Shown piece after piece: positions 12,401 through 21,738 of a stretch of DNA of 64,000 bases. Numbering within the stretch: position 1 is the first letter of the stretch; the number at the start of each line of letters is the position of its first letter. This DNA is from Treponema sp. (GTDB lineage: Bacteria; Spirochaetota; Spirochaetia; Treponematales; Treponemataceae): assembly GCA_024680155.1 (NCBI GenBank), contig JAILCM010000304.1, forward strand, positions 1 to 64,000. The letters run 5' to 3'. The translations under genes were made by a program, and so were the position numbers. The notes beneath the pieces are model-generated. The model made no database searches. It was given only the letters and a program-made list of their open reading frames with translations, and was not told the DNA's origin.

Positions 12401-12708
12401 ACAACAAGTTCATCGGCAGTCATAAGTTCATAAGCAGGAGATGTGCCTGTAGAATTCCATGTTTTTGAAATTGAAGTTACTGTTTGATCGCTGGCATTAA
12501 GCAATGTTCCTGTCAAAGAATAAGTTGTAATTATGTTTACATTCATTGCAGGCCAGGCTGTTCGGCTTTGATCTTGATTAACAGAAAGCTTTATTGTTGG
12601 AGTAGACTCTTTGTTTGGTTCCGAATTATTTGAATCATTAAAACGGCATGAAAACAATAAAATGGAAAATGTAAAAACTACTGCAAATAAAAATCTATTT
12701 ATTTTCAT
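9467..12708 (-). pseudogene. Tandem-array lipoprotein broken by a stop and a frameshift
   Basis: The first segment (12708-11311) encodes a signal peptide with lipobox LFSC, the segment 'SRTAWPAMNV' and an InlB-like repeat. It ends at an in-frame TAG (11311-11313) after 465 residues. The same frame continues directly (LDYAVQGTTQ...) to about 10910. There one base appears to be missing, between GKTC and the paralogue-like 'YEGARTTEWEYSTDNG' in the next frame, which stays open to 9467. Alignment by eye with the 6088-9455 gene places both lesions inside otherwise conserved sequence ('RI.YGKIAFA..GKT...TTEWEYS'). Fused, the product would be about 1080 residues. It starts after a GGGGGC ribosome site and lies 11-14 nt from both neighbours. 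Only a truncated 465-residue N-terminal lipoprotein would be produced now. Confidence 0.75.
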
Positions 12709-12722
12709 ATCTAGCCCCCATC

Positions 12723-15700
12723 TTAGTTACCCGAATCTTCAAGAGTAACGATACACGTTGTAGAAATGATATTTCCATTTCTGAACGCCCAAATTGTTAC
12801 GTTATAAGTTCCTTCAACAGCATTGCTTGCAAAAGTTAACGTTGTTTTGTCTGCAGAAACAGTTGCAAAATCACTTAGACTTTCACCTGCAATTTCCCAC
12901 TTTGTAATTGTGATTCCAGAAGGAACTGTAGCTGTAATAACATTATTTAAATATGTAAGCGTTATTTTCTCACTTTCAAAAGTTATTAAATTTGGTCCGC
13001 CAGCCTTAATTAAACAAAGTCCCAGATAATCAGACAATGAACTGAATAGATTTTCTGAAACATCCGAAGTAGAAACTGGACCAGCAGCACCTGTATAAGC
13101 GCCAGTTTTTAAATAAAGTGAATTTGTTATTTGAATTTCCTGATTTGCCTGAACAGCAGTAAAATTAATACCGTCCGTTGAATACAACAAATGATTTGAA
13201 ACCGCTTCTTGTGTAAAACGAATGTAATTTTTTGGAATAAAAGAAATTTCGCCACTCAAAAAAGATTCAAAACAACTTGATGTAGGAGCCGGAGCTTTTA
13301 CCGATGCTAAAACTACAGTAAGTGGTAAATCGTTATAACCGGCAAGATTTGCTTTTGCATTTACCGAACAAGCACCTTCAGGCACAACAGAATTTGTAAA
13401 TTCCAGAACAGGCGTTACTTGAGTTCCCGCTTGATTTGTATAAATTGTAGAAGAAATCTTTTCTGCTGATAGAGTTCCACCTACAACAACTACAGCATCT
13501 GTATAATTCAAAGTGGTAAATTCTGCACTAAGACTTCCTTTTACTACATTACCAACAGAAGTTCCGTCGCCTGTATAAGTAAATCCGTTTGGATGTGACT
13601 GAGTAATTTCTACCTTTAGTTTTTTAGCAATTGAAGCAGTTTCTTCTATTATATATGACGCAGAATTGGCTCCTGCTATTTGTTGCCATTCATCTGCTTC
13701 TGCATCCAATTCATAGAACCATTTATAAGAAAGTTCCCCATCACTAACACTATTATAAACATGTGCATTTTCTGAATAAACAGGAATTGCAGTAACGGTA
13801 TTTCCAAAACTTAAAGTTCCATTTTCTGGTGTTGTTACGCAAATTTCGGCATCGGTTACAACTACAAGAGTACCAATATTTGCATCGGCAATTGGAACAT
13901 CAGAAGGTTCTGAACATGCAATAAATCCAACTGGTTTTGAATTATTATCTTGAGTACCTGCAATTTCTTTTATACGAACAAGTAGTTTTTCAGGTTTTGC
14001 AAAATCGTTTGTAATAATTTCGTTCCAGGTTGCACCGTTATTTACAGAATATTCAAGAGCATTATTTAATTGAGCAAAAGCAAGCTTTCCTTTTGGAATT
14101 CTATTTACAGTTGTACTTAACAAAGATTGAATAATTTCTTAACTTAAAACATTTGCCTTTACATAAACAAAAAGAAGTTTTTGAACCGCAGAAACAGGAA
14201 CATCGCTATAACCGTCTGCTTTTACAACAAAAGGCACATAATTTGAACCGTTTTCTGGAGTTTTCTGTTCCAAATTAAATGCAAAAGAGATTGCTACAGG
14301 ATTGTTATTTTCGTCTTCTATTGTAAGAGTGTTTGAACTAGCAGAAATCTTATCTTCATCAAGCAATGAACCAATCAAAACAGGATTATTATTGTTATAT
14401 GTAAGTTCAAAATCTTCATTACTAAAAAGATCTGTCAAAGTTTCTTGATTTAACGAACCTTTTTGAACTAAACCGCTGGCAGCAGTCTGATTTGAAGAAA
14501 CACTTTCTCCAGTTTGATTAATAACATAAATTCCTTTTTCTTCGTCAAGTTGGGCAGTAAATTTCTGTTTAAGTTCAACTTTTATATTTTTTCCAACATC
14601 AGCTGGAGTAAGTTTATAAGTTTCGCCAGTTTGCAAAGAAATTGGAGTCCATTCAATCTGGCCATCTTCAGAAGATTCACCTCTATACCACTGGAAAGAT
14701 TCTATTTCGCCAGCAAATTTATCATTTTCGGTTGGATTTTCAGAATCTGTAATATATGGAATTGCGCTCAGTGTGCTGCCAGTTTTTCTAGTTCCCTGAA
14801 CAAGAACCTGCTTAATTGGAGCATAGGATTTTTTCTCAACAAATTTTCCAAAATATTCTTTATTTCCAACTGTATATTTTGCAATATTTTTGAACTGAGG
14901 AACCATCCAACAAAGGATTTTCGTACCAACCGCAGAAATAATAAGCCGGATACATTGGTTGAACCGCACTTGCATCTGGCAAATTAAGCGGATTTCGTCG
15001 AGTATAATTTACAGCATCAAAACCTTGAATTTCAGTTTGTTCTTTGAAATATTTAATTGAATAAACTTGATCTAACGAACCAAGCGGAAGCAAAGAATAA
15101 CTTGTTAGTCCCGAAATAACATGTGCATATTCTGCAGCAGAACCAATCAAAAACTGTTTTTCTGAATCTTCGTAAAATGAAAGTTCAATTTTTGAACTTC
15201 CAGCCGGAACATCTTCAAAAGAAAGCTTTAAAATTGAACCAGAAACAGAATCAGCTACTTCTTCAACATGACCTGTTTTTGTATTCAACACTTCATCAGT
15301 ATCTACAGGAGTAAGATTAGCCGTATAATAATGGAGAAAAACCTTTTGCAAAAGAAACATCAATTTTTACAGTTCCACTTCCTTCTGAACCGGTAGCTTT
15401 TAATTCAAGTTCAAATTCAAGAGTGTTTTCGCCAGAATGAATATCAACATCTTCAAGTGTTTTTTCATACTCTGCCCCACCTTTTTTTTGCACTTAATTT
15501 AAAATTCCATTTTCCTAAGGAGCTTTCTATACTAGCATTTTGCATTTTTGATGAATCATTCCATTTTCCAAGTTCATCATATTGCAAAGCTGCTGAATCC
15601 CCAGAAATCTTAACTCCATAAAGCGCAAATTCTGTAAAATCTTCAACATTTATAGAAGGAAGTGCTGTTCTGGCATTTTTTGTAGAAGCAGACAGTCTTA

Positions 15701-15839
15701 AAACCGCTTTATTCTGCTCATCAGTTTTATCCTTTATTTCATCATTTACAGAATTAGAAACACCTTTACAGGAGAATGTAAAAACAGCAGTACCAATAAT
15801 AAGACAAGCAAGCAGTCGTTCTATTATTTTTCTTTTCAT
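12723..15839 (-). pseudogene. Tandem-array lipoprotein broken by three frameshifts and a stop
   Basis: The most damaged array member, conceptually about 1038 residues. It begins with a signal peptide (lipobox FTFSC) and 'ARTALPSINVEDF'. Frame 1 fails at an A8 run on the coding strand (plus 15482-15489); with seven A's it would continue 'AKKGGAEYEKTLEDVD'. A second shift lies near 15337-15350, before 'YTANLTPVDTDEV'. A third is at an A5 run (plus 14887-14891), where removing one A gives 'SVQNIAKYTVGNKEYFGKF', matching the paralogues. An in-frame TAA follows at 14139-14141, after which the same frame continues 'EIIQSLLSTTVNRIPKGKLAF' to the stop at 12723. The InlB-like repeat CGWYENPLLDG and Ig-like units are still recognisable. 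Only a 124-residue N-terminal peptide is translatable. Confidence 0.75.
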
Positions 15840-15852
15840 ACGCTTCTTCTCC

Positions 15853-17895
15853 TTATTCCGTTACACTTATAGTTGCAGTTGAACTATAAATAAGTCCATT
15901 TTTCTTTGCAGTAAGTCCAACTTTATACTCACCGACAATCCAATTTGCAGTATTTACATTAAGCAGTTTTGAATCATCTTCATTAACTACAGCGCCTTCT
16001 ACCTGTGCTACTGGCATTCCATCTATTGTCCAAGTGTAATCTTCAAAACCTGCAGAAGCAGCAAAATTTACAGTACTTTCGGATACCGTTTTTTGAATTT
16101 GAATATCACCGCTGATAGTTACAACAATATTTGAAACCACAGCCTGAACTTCTACAAAAATTGTCTTTTCAATAGGTTCGTAACCTGGCACTGTAATTGT
16201 TAAAGTAACTGTTTTTGAAGCTGTCATTTCCTTGTCTTCATCCAAACCAAAAGAAATCTCTACAGATTCAATTTCGTTTCCATATTCATCTTTAAGATTT
16301 GTAACTGTAAATTCAGAAGAATCGAGTTTTTGGCCCACAAGCATTTTAATTGTTGTTTCTACAGCTTCTGTGCCGTCTTTATAAAGTTCATAAGTTGTAA
16401 CATCAAGTTTTCCTTTTCTTATATGAACTGTTCGAGTTTCTTTTGTTATAGTTTTCTTATTGTAATTCTGAGTGAATTTTGCCTTAATATATTTTCCAGT
16501 AAAGTTTCCATTAACTTTTAAAGCTGGAAGTGAATAATTTTCTGAATCACTTTCATCTTTGATAAGGACAAAATCTCCATCTTTAGAATCAGAAACAAAC
16601 CATTGAATAGTAATATCTGGATTTGGAAGAGGAATTTCTTTATTTGAATTAGAAATTGCTCTTAAATTGATTGTATTTCCAACAAAATCGTAATATTCTG
16701 TTTCATCGTATGGGCTGGAAACTTTTACAGCAGCAAGTTTTGTAATTATAGATTTTCCACCCTGAGTATTTACATTAAGAGGAACATTATCGTCGTCATC
16801 TTCATTTCTTACAACTTCTGCCTGTTCAACAGTTTCATTTTTTTCGGAAACTTTAATTGTATAGTCACCAGGAGGAAGTACTGTATCATAAACACCATCG
16901 TCATCTTCGTCATACAATTCATAAACAATAGTGCGTTCAGTTCCATTTTCGTCTGTAACCGTAGTTTCTGCATAAAACTTTTTGTCTTTTTCAGCAGAAA
17001 TTGTTGCAGGAAATAAGTTTGTTTCAACTTCTACAGATTCTGCTTCTGTATTCTGAACAAAATTTCCCTCTTCATCAGTTTGATAGTCACCGTTTTCATC
17101 TTTTATATAAACAATCGGTTTACTAACTTCATCTTTTACAACATAAACGGCTTCGGTGTAATAACCAACAGGAACATTATTTTCATCATAAAGAATAAAA
17201 CGTGCATAAATTGTTTTTCCGCTTGGAACTTCTTCATCTGTAAACAAAACAGAATATGTTCCGTCTTGATTTTGTTCTATTCCGTTTTCTGTAGTCCAAG
17301 TTTGAATTGTTTTTCCTTCTAAAAGTTCACCATCGGTTGGAGAATTGTAAAGTCCACAAGTAACTCTTTTTACACCTTTTGAAGTATAAGAAACAGGAAT
17401 TACAACGGTTCCTGTTCCTGTTGTTGTTGCCTTTAAAGACATATTTACAACCGCAGTAGTCTTATTTTCAAGATCAATTTCCGAACTATTACCTTCAAAA
17501 ACCGGTTCATCAGATACAGTCTGTTCTCCAGAAGTTTCGTCTTCTACAATAAGATAAGCAAGTACAGAAAAAATCCATCTGGCTCGTTTTATTGTAAATC
17601 TTTGGTCACTAAGCTGATTAACGCTAAGCCCCGAAGCAAGGATTTCTTCTATATCCGTTTTCTGATTTTTAGCCTTAATTGTGTAAGAATATGAATCCAA
17701 TCTAATGCTAGGAAGCGCTGTTCTGGCAGTTACAGGAGAATTTCCGTTTACAGAGATACAAACACTTGCAGTTTCATTATTTAAAGAGTCATCATTTACA
17801 GAATTTTTTACAAAAGAACAGGAATCAAAAACAAGCACAACAAAACACAACAGGGCAAATAATTCTGCTTTATAAAAACCGCATTTTTTATTCAT
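15853..17895 (-). CDS. Acidic tandem-array lipoprotein (680 aa)
   Basis: An intact 680-residue protein. I start it at ATG 17895 because AAGGGGGC lies just upstream and this start lies 11 nt beyond the preceding stop; a further-upstream in-frame start at 17934 would overlap that gene. The signal peptide ends at a loose lipobox (VFDSC). The segment 'ARTALPSIRLDSYSYTI' matches the family. The middle is strongly acidic (for example DEDDDGVYDT, NEDDDD), and the C-terminal 80 residues form an Ig-like unit (YTWTIDGMPVAQVEG) ending in SVTE. The InlB repeat seen in its larger relatives is not obvious here. It is co-transcribed with the other array members. Function is unknown; surface exposure is inferred. 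Confidence 0.85.
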   Translation of the reverse strand: MNKKCGFYKAELFALLCFVVLVFDSCSFVKNSVNDDSLNNETASVCISVNGNSPVTARTALPSIRLDSYSYTIKAKNQKTDIEEILASGLSVNQLSDQRFTIKRARWIFSVLAYLIVEDETSGEQTVSDEPVFEGNSSEIDLENKTTAVVNMSLKATTTGTGTVVIPVSYTSKGVKRVTCGLYNSPTDGELLEGKTIQTWTTENGIEQNQDGTYSVLFTDEEVPSGKTIYARFILYDENNVPVGYYTEAVYVVKDEVSKPIVYIKDENGDYQTDEEGNFVQNTEAESVEVETNLFPATISAEKDKKFYAETTVTDENGTERTIVYELYDEDDDGVYDTVLPPGDYTIKVSEKNETVEQAEVVRNEDDDDNVPLNVNTQGGKSIITKLAAVKVSSPYDETEYYDFVGNTINLRAISNSNKEIPLPNPDITIQWFVSDSKDGDFVLIKDESDSENYSLPALKVNGNFTGKYIKAKFTQNYNKKTITKETRTVHIRKGKLDVTTYELYKDGTEAVETTIKMLVGQKLDSSEFTVTNLKDEYGNEIESVEISFGLDEDKEMTASKTVTLTITVPGYEPIEKTIFVEVQAVVSNIVVTISGDIQIQKTVSESTVNFAASAGFEDYTWTIDGMPVAQVEGAVVNEDDSKLLNVNTANWIVGEYKVGLTAKKNGLIYSSTATISVTE

Positions 17896-17906
17896 AAAAG
17901 CCCCCT

Positions 17907-18335
17907 TTATTCCCTTGTTATTGTGATAATACAATCAGCACTGTATTCAACACCATCAAGTGTTCCAACAACAAGGAGCGTATGTTTTCCAACCGAAAGT
18001 TTTGTAATATCTAAAGTACAAGTTGCACCATTTGGAGTAAGGGCTGGACTATTTGAATTGCCATCAATTGACCATGCGTAAGTTGCTCTGTCACCAAGTC
18101 CGCCAGCAGTTGCTTTGTTTAATTCTGAATCATAACCAAGAACCAGCGTATTAAAATCAAGGTCAATATCAACATCTACATCTACTGGTGGAATTTCTTC
18201 CGGTAAAATTAAATCGTCAATATGAGTACTGCAAGAAATAAAACCTGCGCTCATAATTGCAAATATAAATCCAAACAATAGTACAAATGCTACCCAAAGA
18301 AGGCAGCTAAACTTTTTAACAGATGATTCACTCAT
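17907..18335 (-). CDS. Small lipoprotein with a single Ig-like domain (142 aa)
   Basis: A 142-residue protein with a long hydrophobic N-terminus ending in a Cys (AGFISC), so probably lipidated. An acidic, V-D-rich linker (VDVDVDIDLDF) follows, then one Ig-like unit (YAWSIDGN...CTLDITKLSVGKHTLLVVGTLDG) like the last domain of the larger array proteins. It lacks the 'RTALPS' segment and the InlB repeat, so it looks like a minimal member or a remnant. AGGGGGC precedes ATG 18335. It sits 11 nt after the OmpA-like gene and 11 nt before the 680-residue lipoprotein. It could link the OmpA-like protein to the larger surface proteins; that is a guess. Confidence 0.75.
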   Translation of the reverse strand: MSESSVKKFSCLLWVAFVLLFGFIFAIMSAGFISCSTHIDDLILPEEIPPVDVDVDIDLDFNTLVLGYDSELNKATAGGLGDRATYAWSIDGNSNSPALTPNGATCTLDITKLSVGKHTLLVVGTLDGVEYSADCIITITRE

Positions 18336-18346
18336 ATTTCTGCCCC

Positions 18347-19882
18347 CTATTTCTTAATGATGAACTCGATTCGACGGTTCTTCCACCAGTTAGCTCTATC
18401 TTTTCTTGCCGCAATTGGATTAGCCCCACCTTTTCCTACAGCTGAAAGTTTATTCGGTTCAATTCCGCGTGCAATCAGCTCTTTTATAATAAAGTCTGCG
18501 CGTTCCTGACTAAGAGGTATCAATTCTTCTTTATCTTCTTTTTCAGTTCCACTAACATTATTTGCATAACCTTCTACAATTACGTCTACACCAGGATGTT
18601 CGTTAATCTGTTGTGCAATTTCATCCAAAGTTTCGCGGTTTGCAGTAAGTTGTTCTTCCGAAAGTCCATCAAATGTTGCACCACCACCGGCAAAATAAAT
18701 TGTATTTACAACGATTTTCCATTCATGTTCTGGAATTATTACCTGCAAAAGCAAACCTGTGTTTATAGTCTGTGTAATTTCGGCAGTTTTTGCTCCACTT
18801 CTTGTTCTGTCGTGTCTTGAAGGAACAACCGTAAGTTTTGCGGTATAAATATTTCTTGAGAATACAACTTCCCCCTTCTCGCTAAGTCCGTTCCAGGTAA
18901 GAGTTTCCGGGAGATTTCCGCGGCCGCTTGTAGACCAGAATGGATTTCCTTGTGGATCAAGAATTGCAAGCGTCCAGCTTTCTGGAGTTTCTTCTACATA
19001 ATCAATACCAAACTCAAAAGAAACTGTATTATTTTGACCATCTCCATCCGGTGTAAAGTTTGTTCCACCAATAACAGTAAGTTTTGCAGCAGGAGCAGGC
19101 CATGAAGCAATTTTTTGTCTGTACGCCTCTTCTTCTGCAAGTCGCTGAGCTTCTTCTTCCTGTTTTTCTTTTTCTAGACGCTGCTGTTCTGCTAAAGCTT
19201 CTTCCTGTTTTCTCTGCTTTTCTTTTGCAATTTGAATAATCAAATCCTGAATATGATAAACAACTCCAACTCTAAGTCCAAACATAGTAACTGTATGACC
19301 TTGTTCCGGAGTAATTGTAAAAAGCGGACTTGCTTCAATTTCAAAATTAGGCATTACAGCAGGCATTATTCTTACAGAAGGTGCAATTCCAATTACTGTA
19401 CCAAGATAAGGTCCTTTTGCAGTAGAACCATTCTGACCTTGGGTATTAAATTCAGAAAGACCAAAACTAAGTTCCGGCTGGAATGCAACAGGCAAAGAAC
19501 CAAGCATAAACGGAATTCTAAGCCAGCCTCCAAGTATTACTCTAAGTTCACTATCCTTTGCAAGAGTTGTATCTTTTTTTGGAAAAATATAGCCAAAATC
19601 AAAACGGGCAGAAAGACCTGCATCAAGATTTTTTGGAAAATTCAGCGGAAGTGTATATTCTACACCTGCGTCGGCACCCAAAGAACAATTGGCAAAAGCA
19701 GCATAATCGCCCAAAGGCCATTGATTTAGAGCCGAAACTCCAATCGCAAAACCTTCATACCGAGGAACATTATCTTAGAAAAAATCAATTGCAGCAGCTT
19801 TTTCTGTAACAGTATTTTCTTGTGAAAACAAAAATACAGGACACAATAGCAAGGATGCAATTAAGGAGGAACATTTTTTCAT
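18347..19882 (-). pseudogene. OmpA-family outer-membrane protein with premature stop
   Basis: Translation should begin at ATG 19882 (AGGAG upstream) with a signal peptide (MKKCSSLIASLLLCPVFLFS), but codon 36 is an in-frame TAA at 19775-19777. The same frame continues to 18347, giving a 512-codon gene. After the stop come a beta-barrel-like region, a charged Q/E/K-rich helix (around residues 210-255), an FlgD-like Ig domain (NFTPDGDGQNNTVSF..WNGLSEKGE) and a C-terminal OmpA peptidoglycan-binding domain (VIVEGYANN, LSQERADFIIKELIARGI, NWWKNRRIEFIIKK). OmpA domains anchor the outer membrane to peptidoglycan. The TTG at 19714 could restart translation, but it has no ribosome site and the product would lack a signal peptide. 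It heads the lipoprotein operon. Confidence 0.75.
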
Positions 19883-19903
19883 AACACACTCCTTTATGTT
19901 ATA

Positions 19904-19916
19904 GGAATGTATTATA
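19904..19916 (-). promoter_or_regulatory. Probable promoter of the lipoprotein operon
   Basis: A TATAAT -10 box (plus ATTATA at 19911-19916) precedes a leader of about 22 nt with an AGGAG ribosome site before ATG 19882. No good -35 hexamer is visible at 17 bp. It is the only clear promoter I see for the whole array, as the genes inside it are 11-14 nt apart. Confidence 0.45.
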
Positions 19917-20037
19917 AGCTATAACTTCATAAAAACACCTTTAATTTGTCTAAAATCAAGAACAGACAGGAGAATGTTTTATATTCCTTTTAGTTTTATT
20001 TATTTTTTAGTTTTATTTGGTTAGATATTTTTTACTT

Positions 20038-21630
20038 TTACACTTCGCGCAAAGCTTTCATCTCTTTTTTGTGAGTATACATAGCCTGATCTGCACGCGT
20101 AAATACACTTAAAACACCATTATCCAGATTTTTATCGTAAAGAGCATAACCAATAGCCGCTGAAACTCGTTGCCATGGTTCAAGTTCTTCATTCACAGAA
20201 ATTCTATCGATAATCATATTAAAAGTATGAACTAAATCATCGATAATTTTGTAATCAATTTTTTCAAGAATAACAACAAATTCGTCACCACCAATGCGGA
20301 ATACAGGTGAATGCTCAAATACAGTGCATACAATAGAACAAAGCCGTTGAATTGCAATATTACCCCGCTCGTGGCCGTAAGTATCATTAATAGATTTTAA
20401 GAAATTCAAATCTATCATCGCAATACCAAAATCAGTTTTTCCTGACTGCAAATCAAGTTCAAGACGTCGTATTTCGTTATCATAAGCATTTTTATTACGA
20501 ACTCCAGTCAAAGAGTCACGATTTGCAAGCATATCCATTTCGGTAGCACGTTTTTTTGCATCCTTTAATTCTTTTGATGTTGAAAAAAGATTCCTCATGT
20601 ATTTATCAAGTTCAACAATCAAAGATGCAAACTGCATTGAAAGAGACGAAATTTCATCTTCATCTTTTATATCAGAAGCAATTTTATGTGCAACTTCAAT
20701 ATTTTTATACTCAGAATATTCGCGCAAAGAAGATTCAAGCAGAACAATTTTTTTAATATAAAGAACATTCAAAAGATGAAGCATAAGTGTAAGACAGACA
20801 ACAAGAACCAGAGTAACACCAAGAATTTCAAATCCTGTATTCTTTAAAATTGCCTGATTAACTTCATCAACCTGTACTTCGGTACCAATAAGACCAAGCT
20901 TTTGCCCATTAATTATAAGAGGTGTATAATAAGTGTAAGTATGCCCCCAGGCATTATTCCATTCCTGAAATTCATTCTGACGTTCGCCAGTAAACCAGGT
21001 TTTCCATTCAACTGGAGTTTGTTCCAAAGAATTAAAGTAATGGTCTCCAAGATAAAGATACTTTCCAGATTCAGCTTTATTTCCTTCATCATCTTTATAA
21101 AGACGTTCACCGTCAATCATATAATACATGGTGTACGTTTCTTCGTCGGGAACAAGATAATATGTATATGGAAGATTAAACGCTTTTCGTGCATTTTCAA
21201 AAGTAAGAATCCAATATTCGTGGCAATAAATAAAGTATGTTTTTTTTACATCTTCGGGAAGCATGTCAAATTTTAAAGATTTTGAATCTACAAAATCCGA
21301 AGCATCATAATACGCAAGATTATACAGAGCTTCTTCCAAAGCATCGTGGTAATCGGTAAAATCGTAAGGAATATCAACTTCGGCATAGTGCTCCATATAA
21401 TACTTCTGATAGCTTACAAATTCATTGCCGGAATCCTGAATGAGCCGTTCAAGATAATCACCAATATTGCGAACATTTTCCAGAACTTGTTTTTTATATG
21501 AACGCATTTGATTTACATAAGTTCCAAATCCTGTAAAAATAACAACAATGATAGTAAACAAACAAAAAATCAAAGAAAACTTAAATAGTAGAGACTTAGT
21601 CCAGTGAACCTTTTTGATTTTCTCATCCAT
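20038..21630 (-). CDS. Membrane-bound diguanylate cyclase (GGDEF)
   Basis: A 530-residue protein that should make cyclic di-GMP from two GTP. One membrane segment near residues 10-32 and a second near 265-290 bracket an extracytoplasmic sensor domain of about 230 residues. A HAMP-like/coiled-coil linker follows, then a GGDEF domain from about residue 365. The catalytic motif is intact (FRIGGDEFVVIL, GGDEF at 447-451). The sequence just before it (FEHSPVF) does not fit the RxxD product-inhibition site, so feedback inhibition at that site is unlikely. It is transcribed divergently from the sugar-sensor gene at 21739 and ends about 155 bp from the lipoprotein operon promoter. The ligand of the sensor domain cannot be read from sequence. 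Confidence 0.9.
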   Translation of the reverse strand: MDEKIKKVHWTKSLLFKFSLIFCLFTIIVVIFTGFGTYVNQMRSYKKQVLENVRNIGDYLERLIQDSGNEFVSYQKYYMEHYAEVDIPYDFTDYHDALEEALYNLAYYDASDFVDSKSLKFDMLPEDVKKTYFIYCHEYWILTFENARKAFNLPYTYYLVPDEETYTMYYMIDGERLYKDDEGNKAESGKYLYLGDHYFNSLEQTPVEWKTWFTGERQNEFQEWNNAWGHTYTYYTPLIINGQKLGLIGTEVQVDEVNQAILKNTGFEILGVTLVLVVCLTLMLHLLNVLYIKKIVLLESSLREYSEYKNIEVAHKIASDIKDEDEISSLSMQFASLIVELDKYMRNLFSTSKELKDAKKRATEMDMLANRDSLTGVRNKNAYDNEIRRLELDLQSGKTDFGIAMIDLNFLKSINDTYGHERGNIAIQRLCSIVCTVFEHSPVFRIGGDEFVVILEKIDYKIIDDLVHTFNMIIDRISVNEELEPWQRVSAAIGYALYDKNLDNGVLSVFTRADQAMYTHKKEMKALREV

Positions 21631-21704
21631 ACATTCTATTTTAAGCCAATATTTGCAAAATTCCTAATATTTTTTTTATTATTTTTTGTTTTTTTATAAA
21701 TTTT

Positions 21705-21738
21705 TTGCAAATTGGGGAAAATGTAATATAATTTTTTT
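21705..21738 (+). promoter_or_regulatory. Promoter placing the start site at or next to the ATG
   Basis: TTGCAA (21705-21710), a 16-bp spacer and TATAAT (21727-21732). The predicted transcription start is at about 21739, which is the A of the ATG. No ribosome site lies between the promoter and the start, so the mRNA is probably leaderless. Confidence 0.55.

Noticed and set aside
12723-14123. Separate gene starting at TTG 14123
   Set aside because: It is in the same frame as the preceding segment, separated only by a TAA at 14139, so it is the tail of a broken gene.
15482-15489. Programmed ribosomal frameshift signal
   Set aside because: No downstream pseudoknot or stop-codon arrangement is evident, and the gene carries three other lesions, so decay is simpler.
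18347-19714. OmpA-like gene starting at TTG 19714 as a normal cytoplasmic protein
   Set aside because: A full signal peptide lies in frame upstream, separated by a single stop; an OmpA-family protein without a signal peptide makes no sense.
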